The notes under the pieces are model-generated. The model saw only the letters and a list, made by a program, of their open reading frames with translations, was not told the DNA's origin and did no database searches. 64,000 bases of DNA from JBFWUW01 sp050247075. Its GTDB lineage: Bacteria; Planctomycetota; Planctomycetia; Pirellulales; JBFWUW01. The translations under genes were made by a program, and so were the position numbers. Shown here piece by piece: positions 17,263 through 25,878 of the stretch; position 1 is the stretch's first letter; each line of letters starts with the position of its first letter. The stretch spans positions 1 to 64,000 of the forward strand of contig JBFWUW010000014.1 of the NCBI GenBank assembly GCA_050247075.1. The letters run 5' to 3'.

Positions 17263-19077
17263 GTGTGGACTTATCTTCTCCGTCGCATCTTGATCATGAT
17301 CCCGACCTTGTTCGGGGTTACGATCGTCTCGTTTTGCATTATGCAGCTTGCGCCGGGCGACCCTCTGCTTAGCACGCTGGGGGCGTCGGGCACGGCGGGC
17401 ACTTCCAGTCAAACGCGCGAAGCCTACTTGATCCAGAAGCGCGATCTCAAACTAGACAAGCCGCTGCTGCTGAACTTTCATTACTTTAGGGACCATTCGC
17501 GAAACGTCCGCTTTGCCGCGCATTTTTTGGCGCGTACCCTGGAACAGATTCAGCAAGAACTGCCTGAACTGGAGCAGGCCCGCGATGCGGAGGCCGCGCA
17601 GCGGCTGGATTTCCTACGCTCCCTGGATATCGATGGTTTCGACAAACGGCTGGCGAAGCCGGAGCAATACGAGCGGCTGGCGCGGGCAATTCAAGCCCAT
17701 GTGCAGATTTGGTGCGAGAACCTGGGCGTTTACGGCGCTCCACCCACGTTTGACTTGCTGGAGGACGCGGAGCCGCTGGACATCAAAATCGGGGCCATTC
17801 GTGCCCTCAACCGCATGGTGGTCGAGCCACATCAATACACCTATTCGCAGCAATCGAAGCCGTCGGAGACGCCTCGCCTGCTGGAAACCTGGCGCACCTG
17901 GTACGAAAGGGCGCGCGACAAATTGCCGGAGATTGATCCCCAGCGCCAGCAATTGCTAGAAGCCGAATTCCAGAAACTGGCCGCCGAGGATGACCGAAGC
18001 AAACTGGTGAAGGGGCTCAAGCCGTTCTTTAAGGACCAGCGGTTCTTCGCGGAAAAGCTGCTGGGCGAATCGAACTTGCGCGAGAAAATCGTGGCCTCGT
18101 TGGCCTTGCGGCTCTTCGTGGGCCAGCAGCCCTTGAAGATGGACGTGCCACTGGATGCCGACGAGACAACAGTGCAAGAAGCCGCCGAAAATTGGCTGGC
18201 TCATTACCGTCCCCGCCAGTCCGACTACCATCCCGGCTTCTGGCGCAGTCTGTGGTACACCTTCAGCGATACTCAATATGCCCACATGGTCTGGCGGCTG
18301 GCGACATTTGACTTTGGCCGCTCGGCCCTGAAAACACGAGAACCGGTGGCCGAAAAAATTTGGGACGCAGCCGTGGTCTCGGCCCCCATGATGCTGTTGG
18401 CCCAGTTGCTGATTTACTTGATTTCGGTGCCGACCGGCGTGGTCTGCGCGGTCAATCGCAGTGGCTGGATTGACCGTGGCATCTCCTTCCTTTTGTTTTT
18501 GCTCTACTCGATACCGCCTTTCGTGGCGGGAATGATGTTTCTGTTGTTCCTGTGCTACGGCGACTATCTTAAAATTTTCCCCATGCAGGGGCTGCACGCC
18601 ATCGGTTCCGAAAGATTCAGTCCGTTGCGGTATATCGGCGACTACCTGTGGCACATGGCCTTGCCGGTAACTTGCCTGTCGCTGTTTAGCCTGGCCAACA
18701 TGGCCATGTACTCGCGTTCCAGCATGTTGGAGGTACTGGGCCAGGATTATATTCGCACGGCCCGCGCCAAGGGCTTGTCGCAGCGAATGGTCATTCTGAA
18801 ACACGCCCTGAGAAACGGCATGATGCCAATCATTACGCTGTTTTCCAATATGCTGCCGGCCATGCTCGGCGGCAGTGTGTTAATCGAAGTGCTGTTTGGC
18901 ATTCCCGGCATGGGCCGGCTTGGCTTTACCTGCATTGAGCAAAAGGACTTTCCCACGCTCATGGCATTGATCTATGTCGATGCCCTGCTGGTTATGGCCA
19001 GCATTCTGCTAACCGATCTGCTGTACGTCTTGGTTGATCCTCGAATCAGCTTTGAAGCCAGGGGCAAAGCGGCATGA
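17263..19077 (+). CDS. ABC transporter permease, DppB/OppB type, with large insertion
   Basis: 604 residues, about twice the usual 305-330. The start is GTG 17263. The first membrane helix and APGDP motif (1-40) and the REAYLIQKRDLKLDKPLL segment are normal for DppB. Residues about 78-343 form an extra, soluble, helix-rich segment with many charged residues. The standard permease then resumes (ATFDFGRSALKTREPV) and continues through five membrane helices, including the coupling loop YIRTARAKGLSQRMVILKH. By family topology the insertion lies on the outer face, in the loop after helix 1, where the binding protein docks. It overlaps the next gene by four bases (ATGA). Confidence 0.93.
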   Translation: MWTYLLRRILIMIPTLFGVTIVSFCIMQLAPGDPLLSTLGASGTAGTSSQTREAYLIQKRDLKLDKPLLLNFHYFRDHSRNVRFAAHFLARTLEQIQQELPELEQARDAEAAQRLDFLRSLDIDGFDKRLAKPEQYERLARAIQAHVQIWCENLGVYGAPPTFDLLEDAEPLDIKIGAIRALNRMVVEPHQYTYSQQSKPSETPRLLETWRTWYERARDKLPEIDPQRQQLLEAEFQKLAAEDDRSKLVKGLKPFFKDQRFFAEKLLGESNLREKIVASLALRLFVGQQPLKMDVPLDADETTVQEAAENWLAHYRPRQSDYHPGFWRSLWYTFSDTQYAHMVWRLATFDFGRSALKTREPVAEKIWDAAVVSAPMMLLAQLLIYLISVPTGVVCAVNRSGWIDRGISFLLFLLYSIPPFVAGMMFLLFLCYGDYLKIFPMQGLHAIGSERFSPLRYIGDYLWHMALPVTCLSLFSLANMAMYSRSSMLEVLGQDYIRTARAKGLSQRMVILKHALRNGMMPIITLFSNMLPAMLGGSVLIEVLFGIPGMGRLGFTCIEQKDFPTLMALIYVDALLVMASILLTDLLYVLVDPRISFEARGKAA

Positions 19078-20309
19078 CGAGCGAAACGTACTTTGAGATC
19101 GTCTGGCAGCAGTTCCGCAAGAATCGTGCTGCCTACTGGTCGCTCTGGCTGTTTGCCGGAATCTTCTTGCTGGCCATCCTGGCTCCCTTGCTTGGGTCCG
19201 ATGTTCCATTTGTCTTTCGCGACGGCGACAAGACCCTGTATCCCTGGCTGGTGGCGCTCTTCAATCCCGACGAGCATGTCGATTATGCGTTCAATATGGC
19301 GCTGTTGGGATTGCCAGCCTATGCCGTGGTGGCGGTCCTCGGCAACCGATGGGCCAAGCGCCGCGGAATTCCAGGCCGCGTCCGGCTGGCTGGTGTGCTG
19401 GCGGGTTACCTGGCTTTGACGGTGGTGTTGTGCGGGTTTTTTGCCATTCCGGGAATACGCCCCAACAATAAGTACCGAACACGGCGGTTCGTTGCGGAAG
19501 AATTGGCCAGTTCCGGCCAGAAGCATGGCATTTACGCCCCGATCCCGTTCGGTGCACTGGAGCAGGATATCAGTTCCCGGTTCAAGCGGCCCATGTATCG
19601 CAAACCGCGCGACACCTGGCAAGAAGCCAACGACGGGTTTGTGCATCTGTTGGGCACCGACGATATCGGCCGCGACGTAATGGTACAAATGTTGTACGGC
19701 ACGCGGCTTTCCATGACGATTGGCTTCCTGGCCGTCAGCATTTACTTGACCATTGGCATCATCCTGGGGGCCATCGCCGGCTACTACGGCGGCTGGCACG
19801 ACATGCTAATTTCCCGCCTGGTTGAGATTGTGCTGTTGTTCCCCTCGTTTTTCTTGATTCTCACCTTGGTCGGGCTGATGGGGCCAAGTATCTATATCAT
19901 CATGTTCGTCATCGGCATTACCGGTTGGCCGACAATTGCCCGTCTGATCCGGGGTGAGGTATTAAAGCAGCGGGCCATCGACTACGTTACGGCGGCCCGC
20001 GCCTTGGGAACATCGCACCGGCGCGTGGTCTTTCGGCACATTCTTCCCAATGCGATTTCGCCAGCTTTGGTGGCGGCCCCTTTTGGCATTGCCGGTGCCA
20101 TCATCACCGAAGCCGGCCTGAGCCTGCTGGGTTTTGGCGTTCGCCCCCCCACGCCCAGTTGGGGCACGCTGCTGCGGCTGGCCAGTTACAACTACAACTA
20201 CTGGTGGCTGGTGGTCGTCCCTAGTCTGGCCATTTTTGTGACGGTCACCGTGTTCAATCTCGTGGGAAGCGGCATGCGGGACGCCCTCGATCCGCGCCTG
20301 CGGCGCTAG
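19074..20309 (+). CDS. ABC transporter permease, DppC/OppC type, with extra membrane segment
   Basis: 411 residues against a usual 280-310. The normal first helix (about 20-41) is followed by roughly 120 extra residues containing two added hydrophobic helices (about 74-92 and 104-126) before the canonical HLLGTDDIGRDVMVQMLYGT block. The coupling loop YVTAARALGTSHRRVVFRH and the end motif LDPRLRR are standard. It forms the second half of the membrane channel with the gene upstream, whose TGA overlaps this ATG. The parallel enlargement of both permeases suggests the insertions work together. Confidence 0.93.
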   Translation: MTSETYFEIVWQQFRKNRAAYWSLWLFAGIFLLAILAPLLGSDVPFVFRDGDKTLYPWLVALFNPDEHVDYAFNMALLGLPAYAVVAVLGNRWAKRRGIPGRVRLAGVLAGYLALTVVLCGFFAIPGIRPNNKYRTRRFVAEELASSGQKHGIYAPIPFGALEQDISSRFKRPMYRKPRDTWQEANDGFVHLLGTDDIGRDVMVQMLYGTRLSMTIGFLAVSIYLTIGIILGAIAGYYGGWHDMLISRLVEIVLLFPSFFLILTLVGLMGPSIYIIMFVIGITGWPTIARLIRGEVLKQRAIDYVTAARALGTSHRRVVFRHILPNAISPALVAAPFGIAGAIITEAGLSLLGFGVRPPTPSWGTLLRLASYNYNYWWLVVVPSLAIFVTVTVFNLVGSGMRDALDPRLRR

Positions 20310-20340
20310 TATTTTGCCAACAATTCGCAAACCATCCTTG

Positions 20341-21366
20341 ATGTCCTCCACCGCGACTATCGCCGCTTCGGCCCCGCCGCTCATTTCGGTTGAGCACCTC
20401 CACACCTATTTCTACACCGATGCCGGCGCGGTGAAGGCCGTCAATGATGTTTCGCTGGTGATCCCCAAGGGCAAGACCTTGGGCCTGGTGGGAGAGAGCG
20501 GGTGCGGCAAGTCGGTTACCGCGCTATCGATCATTGGGCTGATCTCCAAGCCGGGCAGGATCGCCGAGGGGCGGATTGTGCTGCATGAGCAAGGCGGCCA
20601 GACTGTGCTGTCAGAACTCCCCGAGGCCGAAATGCGCAAGGTCCGCGGCGGCAAGATCGCCATGATCTTTCAAGAGCCGATGACCTCGCTCAACCCGGTC
20701 TTTACGATCGGTTCGCAAATTGTCGAGGCGATTCGCCTGCATCAGCATGTCGGCCCGCGCGAGGCCCGCGACCGGGCGATTGAACTGTTGCGGCGGGTGA
20801 AGATCTCCGAGCCGCAACGCCGCATCGACGAATACCCGCACCAGTTTTCGGGCGGCATGCGGCAGCGGGCCATGATCGCCATGGCCCTGTCGTGCAATCC
20901 GGCCCTGCTGATCGCCGACGAACCAACGACCGCGCTCGACGTAACCATTCAAGCCCAAATTCTCGACCTTCTGCGGGAGTTGCAAAGCCAGTTGGGCATG
21001 TCCATCTTGATGATTACGCACGACCTGGGAATTGTGGCCGAAATGGCCGACGACGTGGCCGTGATGTACGCCTCGAAAGTCGTGGAATACGCGCCCGTCC
21101 GAGAATTGTTCGACCATCCCCAGCACCCGTACACGCACGGGCTGTTTCGCTCGCGGCCCAATCCCGGCACGCTCAAGGCCGACAAGCTGTTGACGATCCC
21201 CGGTATGGTTCCCAGCCCGCAGCGCTTTCCGGCGGGCTGCAAGTTTCACCCCCGCTGCGGCTACTGCCAAGAGATTTGCAAGGTGGAGGAACCCACGCTA
21301 CGGGAGGTTCGCCCCAACCATTTGGCGCATTGCCATTTTGCCGGGGAGTTGAAGCTGGAAGTGTAA
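20341..21366 (+). CDS. Oligopeptide/dipeptide ABC transporter ATP-binding protein, DppD type
   Basis: 341 residues. Walker A GESGCGKS, signature FSGGMRQR, Walker B LLIADEPTTALDV and the switch histidine (MITHDLG) are intact. The C-terminal oligopeptide-transporter extension has the cysteine-rich GCKFHPRCGYCQEIC segment seen in iron-sulfur-containing relatives. It hydrolyses ATP on the cytoplasmic side with the DppF partner. The ATG at 20341 is preferred; a TTG at 20314, four bases after the DppC stop, would add nine residues. Neither has a strong ribosome binding site, so translation may be coupled. Confidence 0.94.
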   Translation: MSSTATIAASAPPLISVEHLHTYFYTDAGAVKAVNDVSLVIPKGKTLGLVGESGCGKSVTALSIIGLISKPGRIAEGRIVLHEQGGQTVLSELPEAEMRKVRGGKIAMIFQEPMTSLNPVFTIGSQIVEAIRLHQHVGPREARDRAIELLRRVKISEPQRRIDEYPHQFSGGMRQRAMIAMALSCNPALLIADEPTTALDVTIQAQILDLLRELQSQLGMSILMITHDLGIVAEMADDVAVMYASKVVEYAPVRELFDHPQHPYTHGLFRSRPNPGTLKADKLLTIPGMVPSPQRFPAGCKFHPRCGYCQEICKVEEPTLREVRPNHLAHCHFAGELKLEV

Positions 21367-21398
21367 GCCTATTCTGTCGCCCTCATCCTTTCCCCAGG

Positions 21399-22562
21399 AT
21401 GCCGCTAGTGTCCCCCCAAAAGAAAAAGCCCTCCGCCAGCCAGCCGGCCTCCACCACCGACAGCGCCCCGCCTCCCGCCAATCAAAAATCCAAAATCGAA
21501 AATCCAAAATCCGCCCCCCCTCTGCTCCAGGTCCGCCACCTAAAAAAATACTTTCCCGTCCGCAAGGGCGTGTTGGCCCGGGTGGCCGCCCACGTCAAGG
21601 CGGTGGACGATGTTTCCTTCGTCATTCAGCCGGGCGAAACATTGGGCCTGGTGGGCGAAAGCGGTTGCGGCAAGACCACGGCCGGCCGCACGCTGTTGCG
21701 GCTGATCGAGCCGACCGACGGACAGGTACTGTTCAACGGCCAGGATGTGGCCCACGCCAGCGGCCAGGCTTTGCGGAAGCTGCGCAAGGATATGCAGATC
21801 GTCTTTCAAGATCCGTTCAGTTCGCTCAACCCGCGGATGACCATTAAGAGCATTGTCGAAGAGGGGCTGATCGTGCATGGCCTGGGGGACAAGGCCGAAC
21901 GGCTGGCCCGCGTGGAACGCACGCTAACGCAAGTCGGTCTCGACCCGGCCTATATCAACCGCTATCCGCACGAGTTTTCCGGCGGGCAGCGGCAGCGAAT
22001 AGGCATTGCCCGGGCGCTAGCGCTCGATCCCCAGTTCATGGTGCTGGACGAACCAATCTCCGCGCTCGATGTCTCCATTCAATCGCAAATCATCAATCTG
22101 CTGACGGAGTTGAAGGACGAATTCAACCTGACCTACTTGTTCATCTCGCACGACCTGTCGATGGTGGAGTATCTCTCTGACCGCGTAGCGGTGATGTATC
22201 TGGGCGAGATCGTGGAGACCGCCGCCAGCGGTGAGTTGTACCGCCACCCGCTGCACCCCTACACGCGGGCGTTGCTCTCCTCCATTCCGCAAATCGATCC
22301 CGCGCGACGGGGAAAACGCATTGTGCTGCAAGGCGATGTCCCCAGCCCCATGAATCCGCCGCCGGGTTGCCGCTTTCATCCGCGCTGCCCCTTGGCGATG
22401 GAAGTTTGCCGCCGAGATTCCCCCCAGGAAATCGACTTGTCTGGCCATGTGGTCCGCTGCCACGCCGTGGCGGAGGAACTGGCCGCGCACGGGCCCGACC
22501 TGGAGAAGATTAACCAGGCCCTGGCCGCGCGAATCGAGAGTACGCTGCCCGCCGCCGTGTGA
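21399..22562 (+). CDS. Oligopeptide/dipeptide ABC transporter ATP-binding protein, DppF type
   Basis: 387 residues; last gene of the importer. Walker A GESGCGKTT, signature FSGGQRQR, Walker B MVLDEPISALDV and switch motif FISHDLS are all present, with the C-terminal GCRFHPRCPLAMEVC region. The first 45 residues are not part of the fold: they are Ser/Pro/Lys-rich and include NQKSKIENPKS, which is encoded by an AAATC-type simple repeat (21482-21517) that elsewhere in the window is noncoding. The domain proper begins at about residue 40 (LLQVRHLKKYF). Either the repeat has been translated as a tail or the true start is further downstream. Confidence 0.92.
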   Translation: MPLVSPQKKKPSASQPASTTDSAPPPANQKSKIENPKSAPPLLQVRHLKKYFPVRKGVLARVAAHVKAVDDVSFVIQPGETLGLVGESGCGKTTAGRTLLRLIEPTDGQVLFNGQDVAHASGQALRKLRKDMQIVFQDPFSSLNPRMTIKSIVEEGLIVHGLGDKAERLARVERTLTQVGLDPAYINRYPHEFSGGQRQRIGIARALALDPQFMVLDEPISALDVSIQSQIINLLTELKDEFNLTYLFISHDLSMVEYLSDRVAVMYLGEIVETAASGELYRHPLHPYTRALLSSIPQIDPARRGKRIVLQGDVPSPMNPPPGCRFHPRCPLAMEVCRRDSPQEIDLSGHVVRCHAVAEELAAHGPDLEKINQALAARIESTLPAAV

Positions 22563-22607
22563 GGCGACAACTTCGCGGAGCGTCCGCACGGCAATCATGG
22601 TGCCCAT

Positions 22608-22638
22608 GAAAAGAGCCCACGAGGCGAACCTCGTGGGC
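22608..22638 (-). terminator. Rho-independent terminator for the small secreted protein gene
   Basis: Perfect 10-bp stem GCCCACGAGG (22615-22624), loop CGAA, CCTCGTGGGC (22629-22638). Read on the minus strand the hairpin is followed by CTTTTC, and it lies about 40 bases after the stop of the gene at 22676-22927. It may also stop transcripts leaving the importer operon on the other strand. Confidence 0.8.
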
Positions 22639-22675
22639 CGGGGTGGTTCTGAAATGCAACGCATCGACCAAATCG

Positions 22676-22927
22676 CTAGTACAAATAGACCTGGTAGCCT
22701 CGCGATTGAAGATAACGGCCGTAGTAGACGGCCTGACTGTAGTTGGCCGTGCCGCCAACATACGTCCAGGGACAATGCGTGCAAGCACGCGCATACAAGT
22801 AGTAAGTTCGCGTTTGAGCATAACCGTGCCCCGCTGCGGCTTGGGACGGCCCCAGCCAACCTGCCAAGGGGGCCAGAGTGGCACAAACAAAAACGATGGC
22901 CAACAACAATTTGCGAACGATTGGCAT
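22676..22927 (-). CDS. Small secreted aromatic-rich protein
   Basis: 83 residues. An N-terminal signal peptide (MPIVRKLLLAIVFVCATLAP, cleavage likely after SQAAA near residue 32) leaves a mature part of about 50 residues with 12 tyrosines and a CTHC pair (KAC-like spacing C-T-H-C). The motifs YYLYARACTHCPW and YYGRYLQSRGYQVYLY suggest a small beta-rich domain. The ATG has a good ribosome binding site (AGGAG, seven bases upstream) and the gene ends at a strong terminator, so it is very probably expressed. No known family is recognised. The two cysteines could form a disulfide or bind metal. Confidence 0.75.
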   Translation of the reverse strand: MPIVRKLLLAIVFVCATLAPLAGWLGPSQAAAGHGYAQTRTYYLYARACTHCPWTYVGGTANYSQAVYYGRYLQSRGYQVYLY

Positions 22928-23110
22928 GACAAGCTCCTATTCGAGTGGTTCGTTTGTCCAAGATGGATTCGCCTGCCGCGAGTGCTGTCGACACATCACT
23001 CCTTTACGGCCGGGCAACCGTTACAACCAGGAACTCGACAAGGCCGGTGACGGCCCGACATCGTCGCCAGGGTTTTTTTGAATATCTTTTGTCAATCGTC
23101 GCGAACTTCC

Positions 23111-23854
23111 ATGACTGAACCATTGCCGTCCCGCCTGGCCGCGCTGGAACGTGATGGTTTTGTCTTGCTGCCCGCGGTCTTCGACCAACGAGAGGCAGCC
23201 CGGTTGATCGCCGAATTGGAAGCCGCACTTCACCTTGCCGTCGGTGAAGGAGAGTCGATCCGGTCGAGCGCCGGCGGCGTGTACGCCGCGCGGAATGTGC
23301 TGGAGCTTTACCCGCCGGCCCGCCGCGTTTGGCGCAGGCCTGCGTTATTGGAATTCCTCAAGGCCGTGCTCGGGCCAGATTGCGGCCTGGTTCGCGGGCT
23401 GTACTTCGACAAACCGCCCGAGCGCACCTGGTCGCTCCCCTGGCATAAGGACCTGACGATTGCCGTCCGCGAGAACCACCTGCCCAGTACACGCTTCGGC
23501 AAACCAACCCGCAAGGCGGGCGTGCCGCATGTTGAAGCGCCGCCAGAATTGCTGGCGCGGATGCTGACTTTGCGAATTCACCTGGATGCCATTACGGGCG
23601 ACAACGGGCCGCTCAAGGTTGCCCCCGGCTCGCACTGCTTTGGCCGCGACCTGGTTTTGGACCAGGCTCCGCCGCAATCCATCCTCAGCGCGGCCGGCGA
23701 CGTGTTGGCCATGCGGCCGCTGCTGGCCCATTGCAGCGGCCAATCGACCCTCGGCACATCACGGCATCGACGCATTTTGCACTTGGAGTTTGCCGCCAAC
23801 CCGGAACTGCCGGACGGATTTGCCTGGCAAACTTTTGAGCGTGCGGAAGTGTAA
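23111..23854 (+). CDS. Phytanoyl-CoA dioxygenase (PhyH) family protein
   Basis: 247 residues with a double-stranded beta-helix of the Fe(II)/2-oxoglutarate dioxygenase type. LERDGFVLLPAVFD is the typical start; WHKD supplies the HxD iron ligands; LRIHLDAITGDNGPLKVAPG is the family core; the distal His (LLAHCSG) and an Arg in SRHRRILHLEF for 2-oxoglutarate follow. Members hydroxylate diverse small molecules. The ATG at 23111 is favoured over the longer frame from 23078. It is followed 119 bases later by an SDR gene on the same strand, possibly in one unit. Confidence 0.88.
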   Translation: MTEPLPSRLAALERDGFVLLPAVFDQREAARLIAELEAALHLAVGEGESIRSSAGGVYAARNVLELYPPARRVWRRPALLEFLKAVLGPDCGLVRGLYFDKPPERTWSLPWHKDLTIAVRENHLPSTRFGKPTRKAGVPHVEAPPELLARMLTLRIHLDAITGDNGPLKVAPGSHCFGRDLVLDQAPPQSILSAAGDVLAMRPLLAHCSGQSTLGTSRHRRILHLEFAANPELPDGFAWQTFERAEV

Positions 23855-23973
23855 CGGTGGCGGCACGCCCTGTCGTCCGCGAGGTTGCCAACGCCCGCGA
23901 TTGCCGGCAGAATGGCCATCGCCGTGGTGGAGTTATGGTTCTCACCTTGTTTCAACGATGGCAGGCCAGGCCT

Positions 23974-24762
23974 ATGTCCGTTCTCGATCGCTTTTCGCTC
24001 AAAGGCCGCGTGGCATTGGTCACGGCGGGGGCGGGCCCGTTGTTTGGCAGCAGTATTTCACGCGGGTTAGCGGAAGCCGGGGCCAAGGTCATCACCGCCT
24101 CGCGGTCGCTAGAGCGTAACGAGGAGTTCGCCGCCGGCCTGCGCGAAGCTGGCCACGACGCCGTGGGGATGCAGTTCGACCTTTCCACGCCCGACTCCAT
24201 CCGAGAGTTACAGGCCAAGGTGCAGGAGCGCTTTTGCCGGTTGGATGTGCTGGTCAACAGCGCACTAACGCGCGACGGCCACGCCGGCGGCCAGGAAGAG
24301 CAATCGCCCGATACCTGGGGACGGGCAGCGGCGGGGGACTTCACCGGACTGTTCTTGTTGTGCCAGTTGTTTCTGCCCGGCATGGTCCAGCAGCGGCGCG
24401 GTTCGATCATCAATATCTCCAGCATCTACGGCGTCGTCTCCAACGACCCAAGCCTCTACGCCGGCACCACCATGCGGCAGCCGCCTTCGTACACATTTGT
24501 CAAAGCCGGCATGATCAACTACACGCGCTATTTGGCCTGCTACTACGGCAAGCAAGGAGTGCGGGCCAATTGCATCAGCCCCGGCGGCTACTTCGACAAC
24601 CAGCCACAGCCGTTCGTGGCGGAGTACAGCCGCCGCGTCCCCATCGGCCGCATGTTGGGTCCTGACGACATCCAGGGGGCGGCCGTATTTTTGGCTTCCG
24701 ATGCCTCGCAATATGTCACCGGCCAAAATTTGATGGTCGACGGCGGTTGGACGGCGATTTAG
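23974..24762 (+). CDS. Short-chain dehydrogenase/reductase (SDR)
   Basis: 262 residues. The cofactor motif is TAGAGPLFG (variant of TGxxxGxG), the structural motif is NSA in place of NNAG, and the catalytic residues are the Ser in NISSIYG and YTFVK (YxxxK). The C-terminus VTGQNLMVDGGWTAI is typical of classical SDRs. It uses NAD(P) to oxidise or reduce an alcohol/ketone; substrate unknown. Between SSIYG and YTFVK there is a slightly extended loop (PSLYAGTTMRQP), which is seen in some sugar-alcohol or gluconate 5-dehydrogenase relatives. It is convergent with a Gfo/Idh/MocA gene, which suggests sugar metabolism. Confidence 0.9.
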   Translation: MSVLDRFSLKGRVALVTAGAGPLFGSSISRGLAEAGAKVITASRSLERNEEFAAGLREAGHDAVGMQFDLSTPDSIRELQAKVQERFCRLDVLVNSALTRDGHAGGQEEQSPDTWGRAAAGDFTGLFLLCQLFLPGMVQQRRGSIINISSIYGVVSNDPSLYAGTTMRQPPSYTFVKAGMINYTRYLACYYGKQGVRANCISPGGYFDNQPQPFVAEYSRRVPIGRMLGPDDIQGAAVFLASDASQYVTGQNLMVDGGWTAI

Positions 24763-24785
24763 GAACTGGCTCCGAACTTCAAGCC

Positions 24786-24811
24786 CCCTCTCCCGGTACT
24801 CCGGGAGAGGG
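24786..24811. terminator. CCCTCTCCCGG palindrome between convergent genes
   Basis: Perfect 11-bp arms with loop TACT, placed between the stop of the SDR (24762) and the stop of the Gfo gene (24844). It lacks a clear T tract, so termination is only possible, but position and strength suit a bidirectional stop. It is a copy of the dispersed palindrome at 5954-5979. Confidence 0.55.
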
Positions 24812-24843
24812 AGAAGCCGCGGAAGTTGCCCCGGACCGGTTCC

Positions 24844-25878
24844 CTAGATTTTGACCGGCTTGCCCTTCTTGACCGATTCGGTCTGCTTGTGGCACAGCAC
24901 CAGTGCATCGCGCGCCAGGTCGCCAGCCAGCAGCGGTGATGCCTGGCCGGTTTTGATGGCGCGGCAAGCCTCGGTCAGTTCCAGGGCGAAGGCCGTCACG
25001 TCATCGCCGGCGGGCAGCGTGGGCTTTTCGGCCTTGCCCTTGTTATCCAGCACGGTCAACGGCGAGACGCGCACGCCGTCGGCCATCACGGCCAGGTCGT
25101 AAGTCAGGGTCGCTTTTTCCAGGTAGATTTCAAATCCATGCGTGAACGGCCGCCCTTGCTGGCGGATTACGCCCCCCGCCGCGCTGACGGCCGGCCCGCC
25201 GCAGTCAAACTGCGAGTTGAACAACTCCACAACTTCCCCCTTGAGCGTGCCGCGGCTGCTGACGCCGGCCGGCATGCCGCACAGCAAGCGGATAAAGTGG
25301 GCGTCGTGAATGTGCAAGTCCACCACCGGCCCGCCCACGGCCCGGGGATCGTAAAAATCGGGAATCCACAACGGGTCGGAGATGATCCGCTTGAAGTGCG
25401 CCCCCAGTAGTTTGCCAAATTTGCCGCCGGTGGCGGCCTTATGGGCGAAGGTGAATTCCGGAAAGAATGGAAGCACATGGGCAATCATCAGCAGCTTGCC
25501 CGCCGTTTTCGCCGCGCGGACCATGCGGTCGGCTTCGGCCGTTGTCAGGCTGATCGGTTTTTCGACCAACACATGCTTGCCCGCCTTGAGCGCGGCAATC
25601 GCCGCCGAACAATGCAGCGCCGGCGGCAGGCAAAGATCGACCAGATCAATTTGGGGATCGGCCAGCAATTCGTCGAGCTCGGAGTAGCCCTTCACACCGG
25701 CCAGGTCCATGCGGGTTCCTTCCGGCCCAAAATTCCCCTTGATGCCGCGCCAGTCGCCGCCGCGTTTTTTGGCATCGCGCGATACAACCGCCGCCACCTT
25801 GGCCCCCTTCACCCGCTGGTAGCCCAGGTAGTGCATCATGCCCATGAAGCCAATTCCGACGATGCCGACACGCACCAT
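24844..25878 (-). CDS. Gfo/Idh/MocA family oxidoreductase
   Basis: 344 residues. Rossmann motif VGIVGIGFMGMMH at the N-terminus; HVLVEKPISL with the conserved lysine near residue 114; DLHIHDAHFIRLLCG is a substrate-domain signature found in inositol- and sugar-dehydrogenase relatives, where the DxHxxH-like block carries the catalytic His. The ATG at 25876-25878 removes a six-residue extension and puts the nucleotide fold at the start. Likely an NAD(P)-linked oxidation of a sugar or cyclitol. Ends convergently with the SDR. Confidence 0.92.
   Translation of the reverse strand: MVRVGIVGIGFMGMMHYLGYQRVKGAKVAAVVSRDAKKRGGDWRGIKGNFGPEGTRMDLAGVKGYSELDELLADPQIDLVDLCLPPALHCSAAIAALKAGKHVLVEKPISLTTAEADRMVRAAKTAGKLLMIAHVLPFFPEFTFAHKAATGGKFGKLLGAHFKRIISDPLWIPDFYDPRAVGGPVVDLHIHDAHFIRLLCGMPAGVSSRGTLKGEVVELFNSQFDCGGPAVSAAGGVIRQQGRPFTHGFEIYLEKATLTYDLAVMADGVRVSPLTVLDNKGKAEKPTLPAGDDVTAFALELTEACRAIKTGQASPLLAGDLARDALVLCHKQTESVKKGKPVKI

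Noticed and set aside
24786..24811. Insertion sequence ends at the CCCTCTCCCGG palindromes
   Set aside because: The palindromes are single, with no transposase or flanking duplication; they are better read as dispersed hairpins.
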